From contig NC_081406.1 of the NCBI RefSeq assembly GCF_030272615.1, forward strand, positions 462,420,072 to 462,484,071: a stretch of DNA of 64,000 nt. The letters are read 5' to 3'. The notes beneath the pieces were generated by a model. The model was not told where the DNA came from, ran no database searches, and saw only the letters and a program-made list of their open reading frames with translations. The translations under genes were made by a program, and so were the position numbers. This DNA comes from Cryptomeria japonica. Lineage: Eukaryota; Streptophyta; Pinopsida; Cupressales; Cupressaceae. Below are positions 44,836-57,944 of this stretch, one piece after another; the first letter of the stretch is position 1, and each line of letters begins with the position of its first letter.

Positions 44836-46183
44836 TGTTGGATATTGTTGAAAAGTTTGCTAGAACAATGTTTGGTCATTAATGTCAACATATTCCTCTA
44901 TGTATTCTAGTATTGTAGGCATATTAAATGAGTTGGTTTGGCCAGTGTGCTGCATATGAGTTGTTGTAGTTTAATGGGTTTTGAGATAGGTATCTCTAGT
45001 TGATTCAGTTAAATTTTTTAGTGGTCTACATGATGATTTGATTGAGTTATGAGATCCAGTATTGAGGTTGGTTTTTTAGTTGTTTGTGGTGTTCAATGTT
45101 CTAAATTCTTCTCTACATTGCTCTAGAATTGCAATATATTGGTTTGCATATTTGTGATGTTCATATGTGTGCTCAATTTAGATGGTTCGTAAATTGGATA
45201 TCCACAAGTGAATCTTTCAGTTTGTCAGTCCGTTTAATGCGTGTTCTTGAGGTTCAATATAATGATGATGAATATTATAGTAAGTGGTGATGTTGCAGTT
45301 GTTGTTGTGGTAATTCACATTGCTTGTGGATGTTTTTAGATTCTTTTCTATTCATGTTGATGGTCTACATTGATCATTGTGAACTTTATTGATCATTTTC
45401 TTGATCTGGTGGTGTTGTTTGATTAATATGATATTCATGATGATTGTAGTGTGTTGCGGATGTTCATGGCTTAATTATTTGAGGTGTTGCATGATCTAGG
45501 AGTTTATTTGGGTCTAGACTATGTCTTAGTCGACATTATTTTGGTCTACATATTATGATGTAGCGTGCTCTTGTAATTTGTGATGAGTGTTGAGATGACC
45601 TTGAAATATAGGTTCATGACTTTTATAAATAAAAATAATAGTCATGTAATAAATTTATCTGTGAGTGTATCTGAATGTGTGTCATCAGATAAAAGTGCAA
45701 GCAAGTGTTTTGATCTTTTGGAAGTGTGAAGAAGTTTGGCAAAGAAGATCAATCAATGTGCCTAACTAGAACTATAACCAAGCATGAGAAGATGCTATTT
45801 CATCAGTTCATGATCCTTCAAATGTAATCCGAATATTTTTGTAAGATAGTTAGTCTTCCTCAGGGTTGTAGCCCTTCTCAGGTTACGTGGTTTGAGCAAT
45901 GAGCTCTAGGTAGTGTGCCTAAATGCATGTGCATTCCCCATTGTAATATTTTAATTACTCCTAATAGGGTACTATCTCATTGTGGGTAATTTTCCACTGT
46001 GGTTTTCCCCTTAACCGAGTTTTCCATGTAAAAAATCTTGGTATTATGTGTGTTATTGATATGGTGTTGATTTGTACTTTAACTGTTAATTATCAGATCT
46101 CAATTTGTGATTAAGTTGAGTAAAGTTTTTGTGCAAACTAATTCACCCCCCCCCTCTCTAAGTTTGTTGCCTTTTTTCCAACA
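44836..46183 (+). repeat. Solo LTR (1348 bp)
   Basis: TGTTGGATATTG...TTTTCCAACA. Target duplication CCACG (44831-44835) against CCACA (46184-46188), one G-to-A apart, a CpG-type change. TCATTAATGTCAAC box 44876-44889; degenerate hairpin near 45930; C-tract box near 46140-46157. Confidence 0.83.
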
Positions 46184-46188
46184 CCACA

Positions 46189-47861
46189 AGGTCGGGTGGA
46201 ATTGAACAAATCACCATTGGGGACTGGTGGACATATTCACAAGCACCTTGAAGAGCTTATTCACCTTTATGGTTACTTGTTCTTCCTCTTTCTACATTGT
46301 TGTTTTTTTAACTAAATGTAATTTTATTTTATCATTGTAATAATTGGAAAACTACGTATTAAGAACACTCTATATGGAGGATGATGTAATGTAAACATAT
46401 TGATGTGATTTGAGTAGGCTTTAGTGGACCAATGTTGGAGCTAGCTACAACACATGATTATGTATGATTCTCTTTTTAGTTTTGATTGGTTTAAAGAGTC
46501 TAATATATTAATAGTGATAAATAATTACATAATCATTGAGGGAGAAAAATTGAGTCTAAAAATCTCCCCAAATAGTCCATCAAAAACAATCTAATGTACC
46601 TAGGACAAAGCACCCCCATCCATCAGCAATTTTTCCATTATATCACCCCATGATATCTAGCCTAAATAGTTACAAAACATATACATTCAGACTTTTAGTG
46701 AGCCACTTTTAGGAGACAAAATGAAACATGGTGTATATACTATAATAAAAAAACTTAATTTACTATCATAATTTCCTTACCTTTTGTGCATGGAGACACC
46801 CTTTGAGCATCAATTTATATGAACCTACATCCTAACAATTCTTAGGAGGGAAACCAATCCATAATGTTCTACTCGACTTCTTCATAGAGCCCATCAACCT
46901 GACCTGTTTGTGCCATGAGAAGGAAGCAACATAAGAAGGAGCTGAGAACTTATCTAAGGACCCCATTTCTCTAGATCCCACTATATTCTCCTTGCCTCCA
47001 TTGCCTTCAAATAATCCTTCACACCCATCATGCCAACTTGTATTGAGGCCCTTAAGATCTCCTTATTATTGTTTGCACTCGAAATAAGGAAGGGGCGAAG
47101 GGGGGCATGAATTCACTCACCTGTAACCACATACCACCTGGGAAGACAAACCCCTTCCCTTAAAATAAAATGTCCATAAGAATTTAAAAATCCCCACACC
47201 ACTCCTCTGTGAGGCAGCTATCCACCAACCATTTCACTATATCCTTTGCCTTCAATTCAAAACTCCAAGCAAAAAACATTGAGGTCATAAATGCATTGCA
47301 TATATATTTGAAAGAGAACTTAAGGTACTCATCACTAATTAAAAGTAGGGTGGTTAACCAACTCAAACATCACTTTTCCAAAATCCTAACACTTCAAATA
47401 AAGTGATTTTCTTCATAATTTGACACTAGGCCTTATAGGACAACAAACAGGGTTTTTCTAGGATAATTTCCCAACCAGGTCACAAATCAAAAATATGATC
47501 ACCATTTAGGATACCCTTTTTATAATTTTACAACATATATTTAAATAGATAGGGGTTACCTTGGCGTGAACGGATCCAAAAATTGATTGTCCTATTTCTT
47601 CACTAGACCTAATTAAGACAGTAAATTGGGTTTTCCGGCCATAATTTTCAATGCAGAAGTGAAATAAAAAATGTAAACATGGTTTCAAACACCCATTTGG
47701 ACCTTATAAAACATATCTCAAAACCAAGGTAGGTTACTTTGTACAAAATTCTTTAAAACTTGATTGTTCTACTTCTTGAATAGACTTAATTAGACAAATA
47801 TTCATGCAAAGAAAAGAACAATCACCTATAACTTTCACAAATAAAAGAATTAGGAAAATTG
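46189..47861. other. Unassigned AT-rich DNA
   Basis: No gene or element recognised; frames are short. Similar in character to 42776-44830 and probably the same old sequence. Confidence 0.45.
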
Positions 47862-49062
47862 TGTTGGCTTGATGATGATAATAGAGTTGTAATAGGTTGA
47901 TCGATGAATTTATTTGTGTTTTCATTAATGGCAACCATGTTTTCTTAGTTATCTAAGTCTGTTAGACCAACTAGTATAGCTAAACCAATAGTGGAGTCTT
48001 TCAGACAACAAAACTGCTAAGTTGTCATTAAACCAGTAAACAAGAATAAAGCAATGATCAAGAAACCAATATGGAAGATTGGAGAATAGTTAGATGCTAT
48101 GGTTTGGAACATATGTTTATGACATTGGCATGGAGTCTTTGATTGGAACCGCATCAGCAGTTTGAGAGTATTGAGCAAGTTATGAGCGGAAGAATAGTAA
48201 CAAGAAGGAAGAACAGAGAACTGGTAAAGAAGAGTTACTTTGATCAGTTACCGGTAGAGTTTATATTATATTTTTTATTTATGTTTTGTTGGATGATATA
48301 AGTAAAGTGTAATGAGCTGAAAAATGAATAAGGTGACTAGATTCAATGAACCTATGGAATTGTTCCAAGGTTCTTAGCTGACTTAACAGAGTCTTTATAA
48401 GGAGATGAAAGTTGTAAGATTCATGGATCAAGAGTGAGAATTTGATCATGTGGTGGAAGAAGGAGTTAGGTTTTGATGTTTAGTCGATGATAGAAGTTAA
48501 GCAGAAGTGGATCTAATCAGGTATAGAGACGCTAACAATAGATCAATCAAACTTGTTGTTCCTTAATAGTTGCAACAAGAAAATCCTCTCACAAGGTCAC
48601 TCCTAACATGGTGCGGTAGGATCCTAACATGTCAAAAGGTTAAAATCCTCTAACAAGATGACACATTAGCTTATTTTTTGTAAATCCTCTTGCAAGGTAG
48701 CTCCTAATAGGGTTGGGTCCTAATAGGCCTTATTGTAATAGCTCTTAACCAGGATAAAGTACTCTTAAGTAGGGGTCACCCCTAACAGGGTGTTGTATGA
48801 CCTTAACTGGTCAGATCTCTATTCTATAGATAGTTGATCCTTGAGGGTACTAATTCCCACCATGGTTTTTCCCATTTGATTTTACACATGAAAAATCATT
48901 GTGTTAGGGTTTGCATGCTTTGTTGGATATTTTATTATGTCGTTATATTTCTTACATGGATATTGATTTTTTCAGACTGGTGAAACTTGTTATCAAATTT
49001 ATTAAGTTTTTTCTTGCATTGATTCACCCACCCCCCCCTCTTAGTGCCTTATAAGTTTATCA
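47862..49062 (+). repeat. Element G 5' LTR (1201 bp)
   Basis: TGTTGGCTTGATG...AAGTTTATCA. TCATTAATGGCAAC box at 47922-47935; C-tract box near 49021-49041; followed by ATTGGTATCAGAGCC. Confidence 0.82.
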
Positions 49063-49077
49063 ATTGGTATCAGAGCC
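49063..49077 (+). other. Element G primer-binding site
   Basis: ATTGGTATCAGAGCC, initiator tRNA-Met type, directly after the LTR. Confidence 0.9.
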
Positions 49078-49124
49078 TACTTCCCTTAAGGCTTAACCGC
49101 TAGGGAAGGATCTTTAAGGATAAC

Positions 49125-50434
49125 ATGGGTGAAGGTTCAATGAGTTACTGAGAGATTTCAAATAGACTTGCAGAATATGAAGAAGCCTATAATGAACTAA
49201 AGGTCAAGTACAAAGATTCATTAGCTAAGAGAAAAGAGTTGGCTGAGTATCTGTTGGAACTCAATGAAAATAGTTCATCTAAGGAAGCAAACATTGATGC
49301 CTTGGATAATGAGGTGGAAAAGATGAATGATAAAAATTCAAATGTGAGGAGAGAGTTGGAAGCCCTTACCATAAGGATGAGCCAAGAGTTGGAAGCCAGG
49401 AGAACAGATGAAGAGAAAATAAGAGATCAGGAGCATAAGATCATTAAGATGAACCGAGAGATTAGTAACCTACATGCACATCTTCATGAGGAAAAAGAAG
49501 AAAAAGAGGAGACACAAGTTGATCTAGACATGGCTATGTGTCTTAAAGAAAGTCTTACAAAGAAGAATAAGGAGCTTACCAAGGAGTTGGCTGATGCTAA
49601 TGAGTTACTAGCTAAATTCAACAAGAGCACTATTATGCTTGATGAGAAGATTCATACACAAAGGAATAATGGAGATACACATGGCTTTAGATACACAACC
49701 TTTGAACAAAGAGAGTCATCTAGTGCCAAGGACAACATGCATGAAGCCAAATCAACACTAAAGACCAAGAATATCACCGATAAGAGAACCTACAAACTAG
49801 TATGTTTTAACTATCATAAAGTAGGTCATAATGCTAATGTTTGTAGAAGTAGATCCAGTACTTTTGATGGATATAGACCTAATGCATGTCAAGGTTATAA
49901 GACTATTAATTTTGATGGATATTGCTTCAATTGCAACAAGTATGGGCATAGAGATGTTGAGTGCAGGTCAGGAGTGATCAATCAGAGATCTTACATGAAT
50001 CTGAGGTCTAATGGTGAATGGCAAAGATATTACAGATCAAAGAAACCCTACTTAATTGGCAGAGACCTTATGTGATCCAATCTACTCCTTATGAAATGGA
50101 GAATGGATGGAATGTGACATGTTCAATCTGTCACAACTATGGTCATGTTGCTATGAACTGCCAAAGAAGAACTGGTAGAGGCAATGCTGGACCTTGGAGA
50201 GCATTTGGAATGGCATGTTTCCATTGTCACAAACCGAGACACCTTGCAAAGTTTTGTAAAGATAGAATGAACCAACCAGTTAATCTATTTATTGACCATA
50301 AAGGAAAGAAGAAGGTAGATGTGGAAGAAACCATAAGAGAGATGAATAAGATACAAGGGAAGAAAAGTGAGGAGAAACCATCAAAGGACTACAATTATTC
50401 ACCTAGTGTGGAGAATCCCTCATTGGTAAACTAA
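49125..50434 (+). pseudogene. Element G gag: coiled coil with four CCHC knuckles
   Basis: ATG 49125 (MGEGSMSY), then TGA 49149-49151, probably a former CGA (Arg). The same frame then stays open to 50075. About 170 residues of charged heptad-like coil (LAEYEEAYNELKVKYKDSL; NKELTKELADANELLAKF) lead into NGDTHG and then knuckles: CFNYHKVGHNANVC (second Cys lost), CFNCNKYGHRDVEC, and after a frameshift near 50045-50075, CSICHNYGHVAMNC and CFHCHKPRHLAKFC. The tail is basic then acidic and stops at 50432-50434. One stop and one frameshift make it the best-preserved gag of this type in the window. Role inferred: RNA-binding capsid-like protein of a non-autonomous element. Confidence 0.82.
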
Positions 50435-50864
50435 GCTATGTATGTAGCTTACAGGGAGTGGATTATCAAATCCATTTCCAAACCCCCTAAATGGTGTGTG
50501 GTAAGTAAAATCTGCATACTTTGATGCATTATGTCATTATGAAGTGATTTTTTGATCAAACTAATATATTTTAATGTGTCATGTGAACTGGTAACAAGTT
50601 TTAGGGTTGAATGGTGATTAGGGTAAGTTTAGTTGGTATTGCATTAAATGTAGTTGAATAAAAAGCTATTTTACAGTTTCATTTCTCACCTTGCATTTTC
50701 ATGAGCACATTTGGAGAGAAACAAAAACACAAAAGAGAGTTTGATTGTTTCTTTGGTGAACTTGTCAATGGATTGAGAAGATTTATGGAGAAGGGAATTA
50801 GAGAAAGTGCATTCTTTGCTTCAACCTTTTCTTTCAAGAAATTATACCTTATAGAAATATGTTT

Positions 50865-53800
50865 CTATTTAGAAGGAAATACCAGATTCTTTGACATATC
50901 AATAGAAGTAGTAATATCATAGTGAATAACAATAGGCTCATCATAACTTACCCTTATATCTTTCAACATTTGTTTCATCCATAAAATCTCAGTACAATTG
51001 GTTGTAGTAGCTACATATTTCACTTCAACAGTACATAATGAAGTGCATGACTGTTTCTTACTAAGCCATGAAACCAACTTTTTTTCAAGAAAGAATGCAC
51101 CACCAGGAGTGCTCTTCTGGTCATCCACATCTCTTGCCCAATCGGAGTCTGTATAGGTACATAGTTTGAAATCATCATTCTTTGGATACCATAACCCAAA
51201 GTTTTTTGTACCTACCAAATATCTAAATATCCTCTTAATGACAATATCATGGGTTCCTCTAAGATCTGACTGAAATCTAGAAGCAATACAAACAACATTC
51301 ATTATATAAGGTCTAGTCTGAGCTAAGTACAACAATCCACCAATAATTGATTTGTATCTACTTGGATTTAGTTTAGGAGATTCATCATCCTTCGACAATT
51401 TGCAACCGGTTATCGTAGGAGTACTGTCAGGTTTAGAATTCTCAAGTCCAAATTTCTTAAGAAATTCCTTCACATACTTAGTTTGACAAATGAAAATACC
51501 TTTATTAGTCTAAGTAATCTACAAACTTAAGAAAAAATTCATCTCACCAATCATAGACATTTCAAATTCATTCTTCATATCATCAACAAATTTCATACAT
51601 AGACTTTGTTCACCTCCAAAAAAGATATCATCAACAAAGACATTAATAATTAATATGTCATGATGATCAATTTTATAACATAGGTTATCATCAGCATTAC
51701 CTTTGCTAAAACTAAGCTTTGAAAGATATCTATCCAATCTAGTATACTGTGCTCTAGGGGCTTGTTTTAATCCATATAAAGCTTTCTTCAACCTGCAAAC
51801 CATGTCCTTATCTTCTGATAAAGAAAATCCATCAGGTTTCTTAATTTAGACTTCCTCCTCAAGATCTTCATTTATAAATGCACATTTGACATCCATTTGA
51901 TATACTTTGTAGTTCTTGTGTGCAACATAGGCAATAAATAGTCTTACCACTTCAATTATTGCAACCAGAATATAAGTAATCAACTCCTTCTTCCTGTAAA
52001 TAACCTTTTTAAACCAATATAGCCTTGTTTCTCACAATCTGACCTTCCTCATTTAATTGGTTCCTGAAAACCCATTTAGTTTCAATAATATTCTTATCTT
52101 TAGGTGTGGGAACTAATTCCCATGTCTTATTCTTTTCTATCTTATCTAATTATTTTTCCATTGCTTTCATCCAATTTTCATCTTTACTTGCTTCAATAAA
52201 TAATTCTAGTTCAATTTGATAAATTAAACATACCTCTTCAGCAACTAACCTTCTTCTAGTCATCACACCTTTCCTTTAATCTCCAATGATCTGATATTCA
52301 TAATGATTTAGTTTCACATACTTGGGAGTCTTTGAATTTTCTTGAATTACTGACTCTTTCTGTTGTTCAACAGTCATTGTTGAATTTTCTGATGTTGTCT
52401 GAGTCACTGGTTCAATGCTTTGGATAGATTCTTTCATTATCAGTTATGGTCTGATAAATTCATCTTCTAGTCCATAGTCGTATGATTTGATCTGATTATT
52501 GTCTTTCTCATACACCTTAACATTTATGCTCTCCATTCTCCTATTCAATATTTTGTTATATCTATATGTTTTACTCTTAGTAGAATAACCAAGAAATATT
52601 TCTTCATCACTTCTAGGATCAAATTTTCCTAATGCGTCATCTCTTCTAATGTACCATTTACTTCCAAAAATTCTAAAATATCTAACAGTAGGAGTATGAC
52701 CAAACCATAATTCATAAGGAGTCTTACCGGTATCACCTTTTATGTGTACTCTATTGATAGTGTATACCTTAGTATTGATAGCTTCCATCCAATAGATATC
52801 AAGCAATTTAGCTTCAATCATCATTGTCCTTGCAGTATCCAATATGGTTATATTCTTTCTTTCCACTAATCCATTCTATTGAGGAGTTCTAGGTGCAGAA
52901 AGTTGTCTTTTGATTCCATTCTTTCCAAAAATGTTGTTAAACTCACTAGATGTAAACTCACTACCTTGATCTGATCTTAAACACTTTATCTTTAGTCCTA
53001 TCTCAGTCTCAATAATAGCTTTGAAGACTTTAAATTTCTCAAGTGCTTCTGATTTTTCTTTTAAAAATGCCACCCACGTCATTCTAGAATAATCATCATT
53101 AAGTAACATAAATATCTATCACCTTGAAAAAATTTAGTCCTTGTCGGTCCACACAGATCAGTTTGAATAAGATCAAGAATTTCATTTGATTTATCATATA
53201 TTCTTCTAAAAGAAGTTCTAACTCGCTTACCCAGTTGACATTCTTTACATAAAGGATTAAGAGGTTTAACAATCTTGGGCGAATCTATGACATCCTATGT
53301 TGAACTGATCTTCACAATGCAATCAAAATTTACACAACACATCATCTTATGCCAAACCAGCTTTCATCAATCTAAGAAATCAAACAAGCCTTCTCACCGA
53401 AGTTTAAATGAAGGATTTTTCCTTTGGTCTAGGTTCCAGAAGCAATTTCCAATCCAGATCTATTGATGATCTTGCATTTTCCATCCTTGAATTGCAAATA
53501 AAATCCTCTATCCACCATCTGACCTACACTTAAAAGGCTTTTCTTTAAGCCTTCAACATAGTAAACATTATTAGTATTAGTCTTTCCATCCAATGATATT
53601 GTTCCTTTTCCTTTCATCCTACATGCCCTGTTGTCTCCAAATCTGACTAGTCCTCCATCAAATTCTTGCAGTGCTAAAAAATTTCTCTTGTCACCGGTCA
53701 TGTGATCTAAGCAACCACTGTCTATAACCCATTCATCATTTTCTTTAATTTTAGCGGCTAAAGCCTTCTCGTCAATATGAGTTGGTTCAATGACAAGTTC

Positions 53801-54904
53801 AGGAGAATCATCCTTGATAACAATAAAGACTCAATCTTTACTGGAGCTTCCATTATTGGTTTCACTTATAGTTCATCATTGTCATCATCAGTAATGCCAA
53901 AATCATCATAACCAACATAATAACATGATTTATCCGTATTTCTTCTAAGTCTAGGTTTACTCTGATATTTCAGATTAGGCTTATAACTCCTCACAAATCT
54001 TTCATGATTCCTAGCAGCTCTTTTAAGACATCTAGAAGAAAAATGAACAATATTATTGCATGAAAAACATTTAAAAGGGACTTTTCCTTCATACTTACTT
54101 CCATCCGGTCCCTTAGGAATTCTTCTAGCAATCAGGGCTTCCAACTCTTCAAGTTCTTGCTCTTCTCTTTCAATGTCCTCCAAATATTTAGCATACAACT
54201 CCTTCCAATCTATCTTCTACTTACTAGAGGCAAATGCTTTAAATGCAGTTTCAGTTTTAGTAGCACTTCAAACTCCAAGTTCCTCAAGCTCAAAAGCAGT
54301 CAATTTCCCAAGTAATGTATCTCTAGTGAAAGGGGAACTTGACATTGTTCGGAGTTCATTAATTACGACAACCTTCATCTTGTAAGCTAAAGGTAGAACT
54401 CACAAAATCTTTGACACAACCTCATCCTTACTAACTGATCCACCACAACATTTGATTCCCATGACAATTTCATTTATTCTATCCATGAAAGAACTAATCT
54501 TCTCATCTTCCTTCATCTTCAAAGTTTCATATCTCACCTAAAGACCTTCAAGTTTTGCAATCTTTATTGCTTGGTCACCTTCATAAATATTTTCAAGCTT
54601 AAACCAGATCTACTTTGCATTCTCCAACTCTATGACATTCAATAGCTTTTCATTAGATAGGGCACTCAACAATGCTTATTTTTCTTTAACATCATTTCCA
54701 TCTCTTCTGTTCATCAACAGATGTTGGTGTTGCAGAATCAAAATCATTAGGTATATACCATTTCTCCATTGTCTCCCAAACTCCATTTTGAATACATCTC
54801 AAATGAATCTTCATTCGCTCCTTCCATATTTTATAATTTGTACCATCAAATCTAGGACTCTCCTTCTAATAGGGGTTGAATGTAGAACTTGATGCTAATG
54901 CCAT
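50865..54904 (-). pseudogene. Copia H gag-pol
   Basis: Minus strand. Gag starts at 54904 (MALASSSTFNP); the N-terminal half is badly decayed, with many stops (54850-54250). Zinc knuckle CFSCNNIVHFSSRC (about 54065) is complete. Protease has IDSGCLDHMTGDKRNF (about 53730-53690), catalytic Asp present. The protease block ends at TAG 53429-53431. Integrase core is at 53109-52876 (LNDDYSRMTW, CLRSDQGSEFTSSEF), then TPQ-TAG-NG (TAG 52876-52878), then ERKNITILD and YELWFGHTPTVRYFRIFG. RT: KALYGLKQAPRAQYTRLDRY (about 51790-51730), NVFVDDIFFGGEQ, FFLSL-TAG. RNase H is at 51473-50865 (LCTYTDSDWARDVDD, STPGGAFF). The frame set is much broken. Confidence 0.88.
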
Positions 54905-54959
54905 CAAATCTCCTCAACTAGTAAAGATTCTGTAGAGATAACCTTGCTCTGATACCAAT

Positions 54960-55249
54960 TGTTGGAATGAAATTATATTGGTAGAAAACTAAGAGGGGGG
55001 TGAATCAATTTTCTCACAAGTATGGCAGTTAATGCAAATTATAAGATTTATACAGAAGAACAACACAATGAAAGATAAAGCATGAAAGAACAGTAAACAT
55101 GACACCAATATTTTGACATGGAAAACCCGGTAAAGGGAAAAAACATGGTGGTAAACCGTACCCACAACTAGATAATACTTATGCAGTAGTATGTGAAATA
55201 GTTTCAATGGGGATTACACTTGCAGTCAGGCCAAGAGCCTAGAGCTCAT
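54960..55249 (-). repeat. Copia H 5' LTR fragment
   Basis: Plus strand TGTTGGAATGAAATT..., with GAGGGGGGTGAATC (54992-55005), the complement of the C-tract box. Cut at 55249 by element I. Confidence 0.83.
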
Positions 55250-56964
55250 TGTTGGCATTGTATTTTCATTGATGTCAACCGGTATGTATAACATGTCACC
55301 AGTATGGCTAGTTACTGGTATGCAAGGTGAATGCAGGATGCAAGAAGGACATGTTACCAGCATGGATGTTCACTGGTAACTCAACATGACCACCGGTAAG
55401 AAAGCATAATACAACAAAGAAGAGTGTAATCCACCATAGGCATGATTATAAGGATGTGCATTAATGACATATTTTACTCAAGGATAATACCAGTATGAAG
55501 GAAAGTGTAATATCAGCGGTAAATAGACTTAGTGGAAGAATTGGTGTGTCTGATGAAAATTCAAGTTGAACCACCGACATAATAGAGGAAAGAAAGCATG
55601 AAGGATAACCAGTAAGGTGACATGTACCGACATGGTTAGTGAACCGGGGAGCAAGCATTGATAATATTTCTTGGTTGGTGAATGAATGTAAACTAGCTCA
55701 GTGGATTGAATAGAGGTGGATGCCAACAAGGATGATAGGTGGATACCAAGTGGCAAGCATCTAGAGGTCGGTGAAGTGTCCATCAATGTGGTAGGTGATG
55801 AGCAGGTCATCTTTAAATAAGGAACTTGTAAATCAAGGGTCAATGAAAAAAGATGTGCGGCTCAAGGAAGATCAAGATGTAGAATATTTTTTATGTAAAC
55901 CAAGCAAGACAATCCAATCTTCATTCTCATTGGTTGAAGGAAGCAACTTAGGCATTAATGGTGATTGACATAGCAAAGTCAAAAAATAAGTTGCAAGTTG
56001 CTAAATATAGAAAGTGTGTATAGATGTCATAAGAAAAATGGTAGTGATGTTTGATCTACTATAGTTCATCAATCAAAGAGATGAGATCCAATCAGATTTT
56101 ATATGGATTGAGTTGTTGGAGAAAATCCCTAGTGTGCCACCGTTTGAACTCTAGTTTTGGCGGGAAAGCCGAGTACAAATATGCAGAATAAAAATGAAAG
56201 AAGATGATGCTAGATGTCGGAAAAGACAAAGTAACTGAGAGAGAAAAGAGTGATTAAAGAGAAGATCAAAAGCATATAAGTGTTGGAGTTGACTAAAAGA
56301 AAAGTAGAACTGGTAAGAGGGTTTATTAGAGGTTTTACCGATAAGATTAGAGCAACCGACAAGATACCAAAAAGGATAAAATTTGGGTGAACCAGGAAGG
56401 GAGATTTAGGAAGAAAGTTGTTGAAGGTGAAGGAGAAAAGAGAGTGGACTGGTGGAGGTCATACAAGATAGAATGAGGGTGAAAAGGATATAAATAGAGG
56501 ACAATGAACTAGCAGAGAACTGAGTAGAGGAGAATCGGTAGAGAAGAGTTAAATTGGTGACATATCTAGATTGCAAGTGTTACAAAACTTATTTGTAACA
56601 AGACTATAACTATTGTATTGTTTATAATCATTGTGATCACTGAGTTGGAGCTCGGTGCAGGGGTTGGTGCTCCTTGGGTTGTTTCCCTAAATATTGTAAC
56701 TGTGTTTATTGTGAGGTTGGATTGGAGCAGTAGAATCCAATAGAATTTGTCACCGAGGTTTTTCCCACATTGGGTTTTTTCTCGTATATCCGATGTTATG
56801 TGTTGTGTGTCCTTGTGTGTTTGCATTTGATCACTTTCCTTATCTCACCATTATATCCTCCTTGTGTTTGATTTGCTAACCAGTACCAAGATTTAGATTT
56901 AAAAGGTTTATAATATTGGGAACCACTGATTGACCCCCCTCTAAGTGGTACATTGTGTTAAAAA
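55250..56964 (+). repeat. Copia I 5' LTR (1715 bp)
   Basis: TGTTGGCATTGTATT start with TCATTGATGTCAAC at 55266-55279; ends after GATTGACCCCCCTCTAAG (56928-56945) at ...GTGTTAAAA, a mutated TAACA. Reverse-complement relative at 57945-60429. Confidence 0.82.
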
Positions 56965-57047
56965 ATTAGTATCAGAGTCTAGATTCCCGATCAGATAAGA
57001 TTTCTCTATCTTGGGTAAATTTTGGTCTTAGAACACAATCGCAAGAA

Positions 57048-57940
57048 ATGAGTTCTCCTCCTCTTCTAAAGCTCCCATGTTTGATGGAACCAACTATGCG
57101 TTTTGGTGCAGAATAATGGAAACATATCTGTCCTCTCTAGGATTTGATGTTTGGATGTCTATAAAGAATGGGTATATTGTCCCTAGTGTTCCTCCCACTA
57201 ACCTGGATTATAAGAAGGAGTATGAGAAAAATGCAAAGGCTAAACATGTTATTCTCAGTAGACTATCAGATAATGAGTTTGTTATGGTTATGCACTACTC
57301 ATCTGCCAAGGAGACTTGGGATAAATTACAGAGATTATTTGAAGGAGATGCCAAAGTCAAGGAGGCCAAGCTACAATAACTAAGAGGTCATCTTGAAGGC
57401 TTGAAGATGAAAGATGAAGAAAAGATTGTAGATTATCTTTATAGGGTAGATGAAACTGTGAGCGCCATTAGGGAACTTGGAGAAGAGGTTGTTGATGAAG
57501 TTACTATCAAAAAGGTACTTAGATCACTCACATCTAAGTATGATACTAAGTTTTCTGCTATATATGAAGCCAAGGATCTAAAAAACCTTCACAATGGATG
57601 AGTTATTTGGCTCCTTAATTGCTTATGAGATGAGGACAACTAGAGAAGGATCTTCAAGGAAAGAAGTTGCTTTCAAATCCATCAAAAATGGAAAGGAAGA
57701 GGTTTCTCATAAAGGATCTTGTGAAGACTTGGATGTAGAGGTAGCAAACTTTGTTAGAAATCTCAAGAGAGGATCTGGTAAGTATAAAGGAAAGTTGCCA
57801 CTCAAATGCTTCAACTATGGTAAAATATGACACTTTGCTACAAAATGTCCCTATAGTGAAACTGATGGAGATAAGAAAAGGAGATCTGGAAGATCTTTCA
57901 TTAAAGACAAAGAGAATAAAGTTTACTGGCAATGAAGAAA
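57048..57940 (+). pseudogene. Copia I gag
   Basis: ATG 57048 (MSSPP), with a frameshift before APMFDGTNYAFWCRIMETYL (from about 57068). UBN2-type gag signatures: FDGTNYAFW, KETWDKLQRLFEGD (about 57310-57350), a TAA at 57377-57379 after EAKLQ, LKMKDEEKIVDYLYRVDE, then a frameshift near 57600 into MDELFGSLIAYEMR. The zinc knuckle is ruined: CFNYGKI, TGA, HFATKC (about 57808-57850), with the second Cys now Tyr and the Gly-containing codon a stop. Ends in the K insertion. A gag from a different copia lineage than A, B, C and H. Confidence 0.83.
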
Positions 57941-57944
57941 AATT

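Larger units (their letters stand above)
47862..50864 (+). mobile_element. Element G: 5' LTR plus zinc-knuckle gag, D-family relative
   Basis: LTR 47862-49062, primer site 49063-49077, gag 49125-50434, then about 430 bp with no recognisable protein before minus-strand copia H begins at 50865. No protease, integrase or RT. The gag architecture matches D1. The 3' half is missing, so a second ORF cannot be confirmed. Confidence 0.78.
50865..55249 (-). mobile_element. Copia element H, truncated at both ends
   Basis: Minus-strand gag to RNase H (54904-50865), primer site GCTCTGATACCAAT (54946-54959) and 290 bp of its 5' LTR (54960-55249). The LTR is cut by copia I at 55250. The RNase H end, polypurine tract and 3' LTR are missing at 50865, where element G begins. 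Its LTR end differs from A, B and C, so it is a separate family. Confidence 0.85.
55250..57944 (+). mobile_element. Copia element I, 3' part lost at the K insertion
   Basis: 5' LTR 55250-56964, decayed primer site ATTAGTATCAGAGTC (56965-56979), gag 57048-57940. Minus-strand element K of the same LTR family starts at 57945. I itself landed in the H LTR. Confidence 0.83.
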
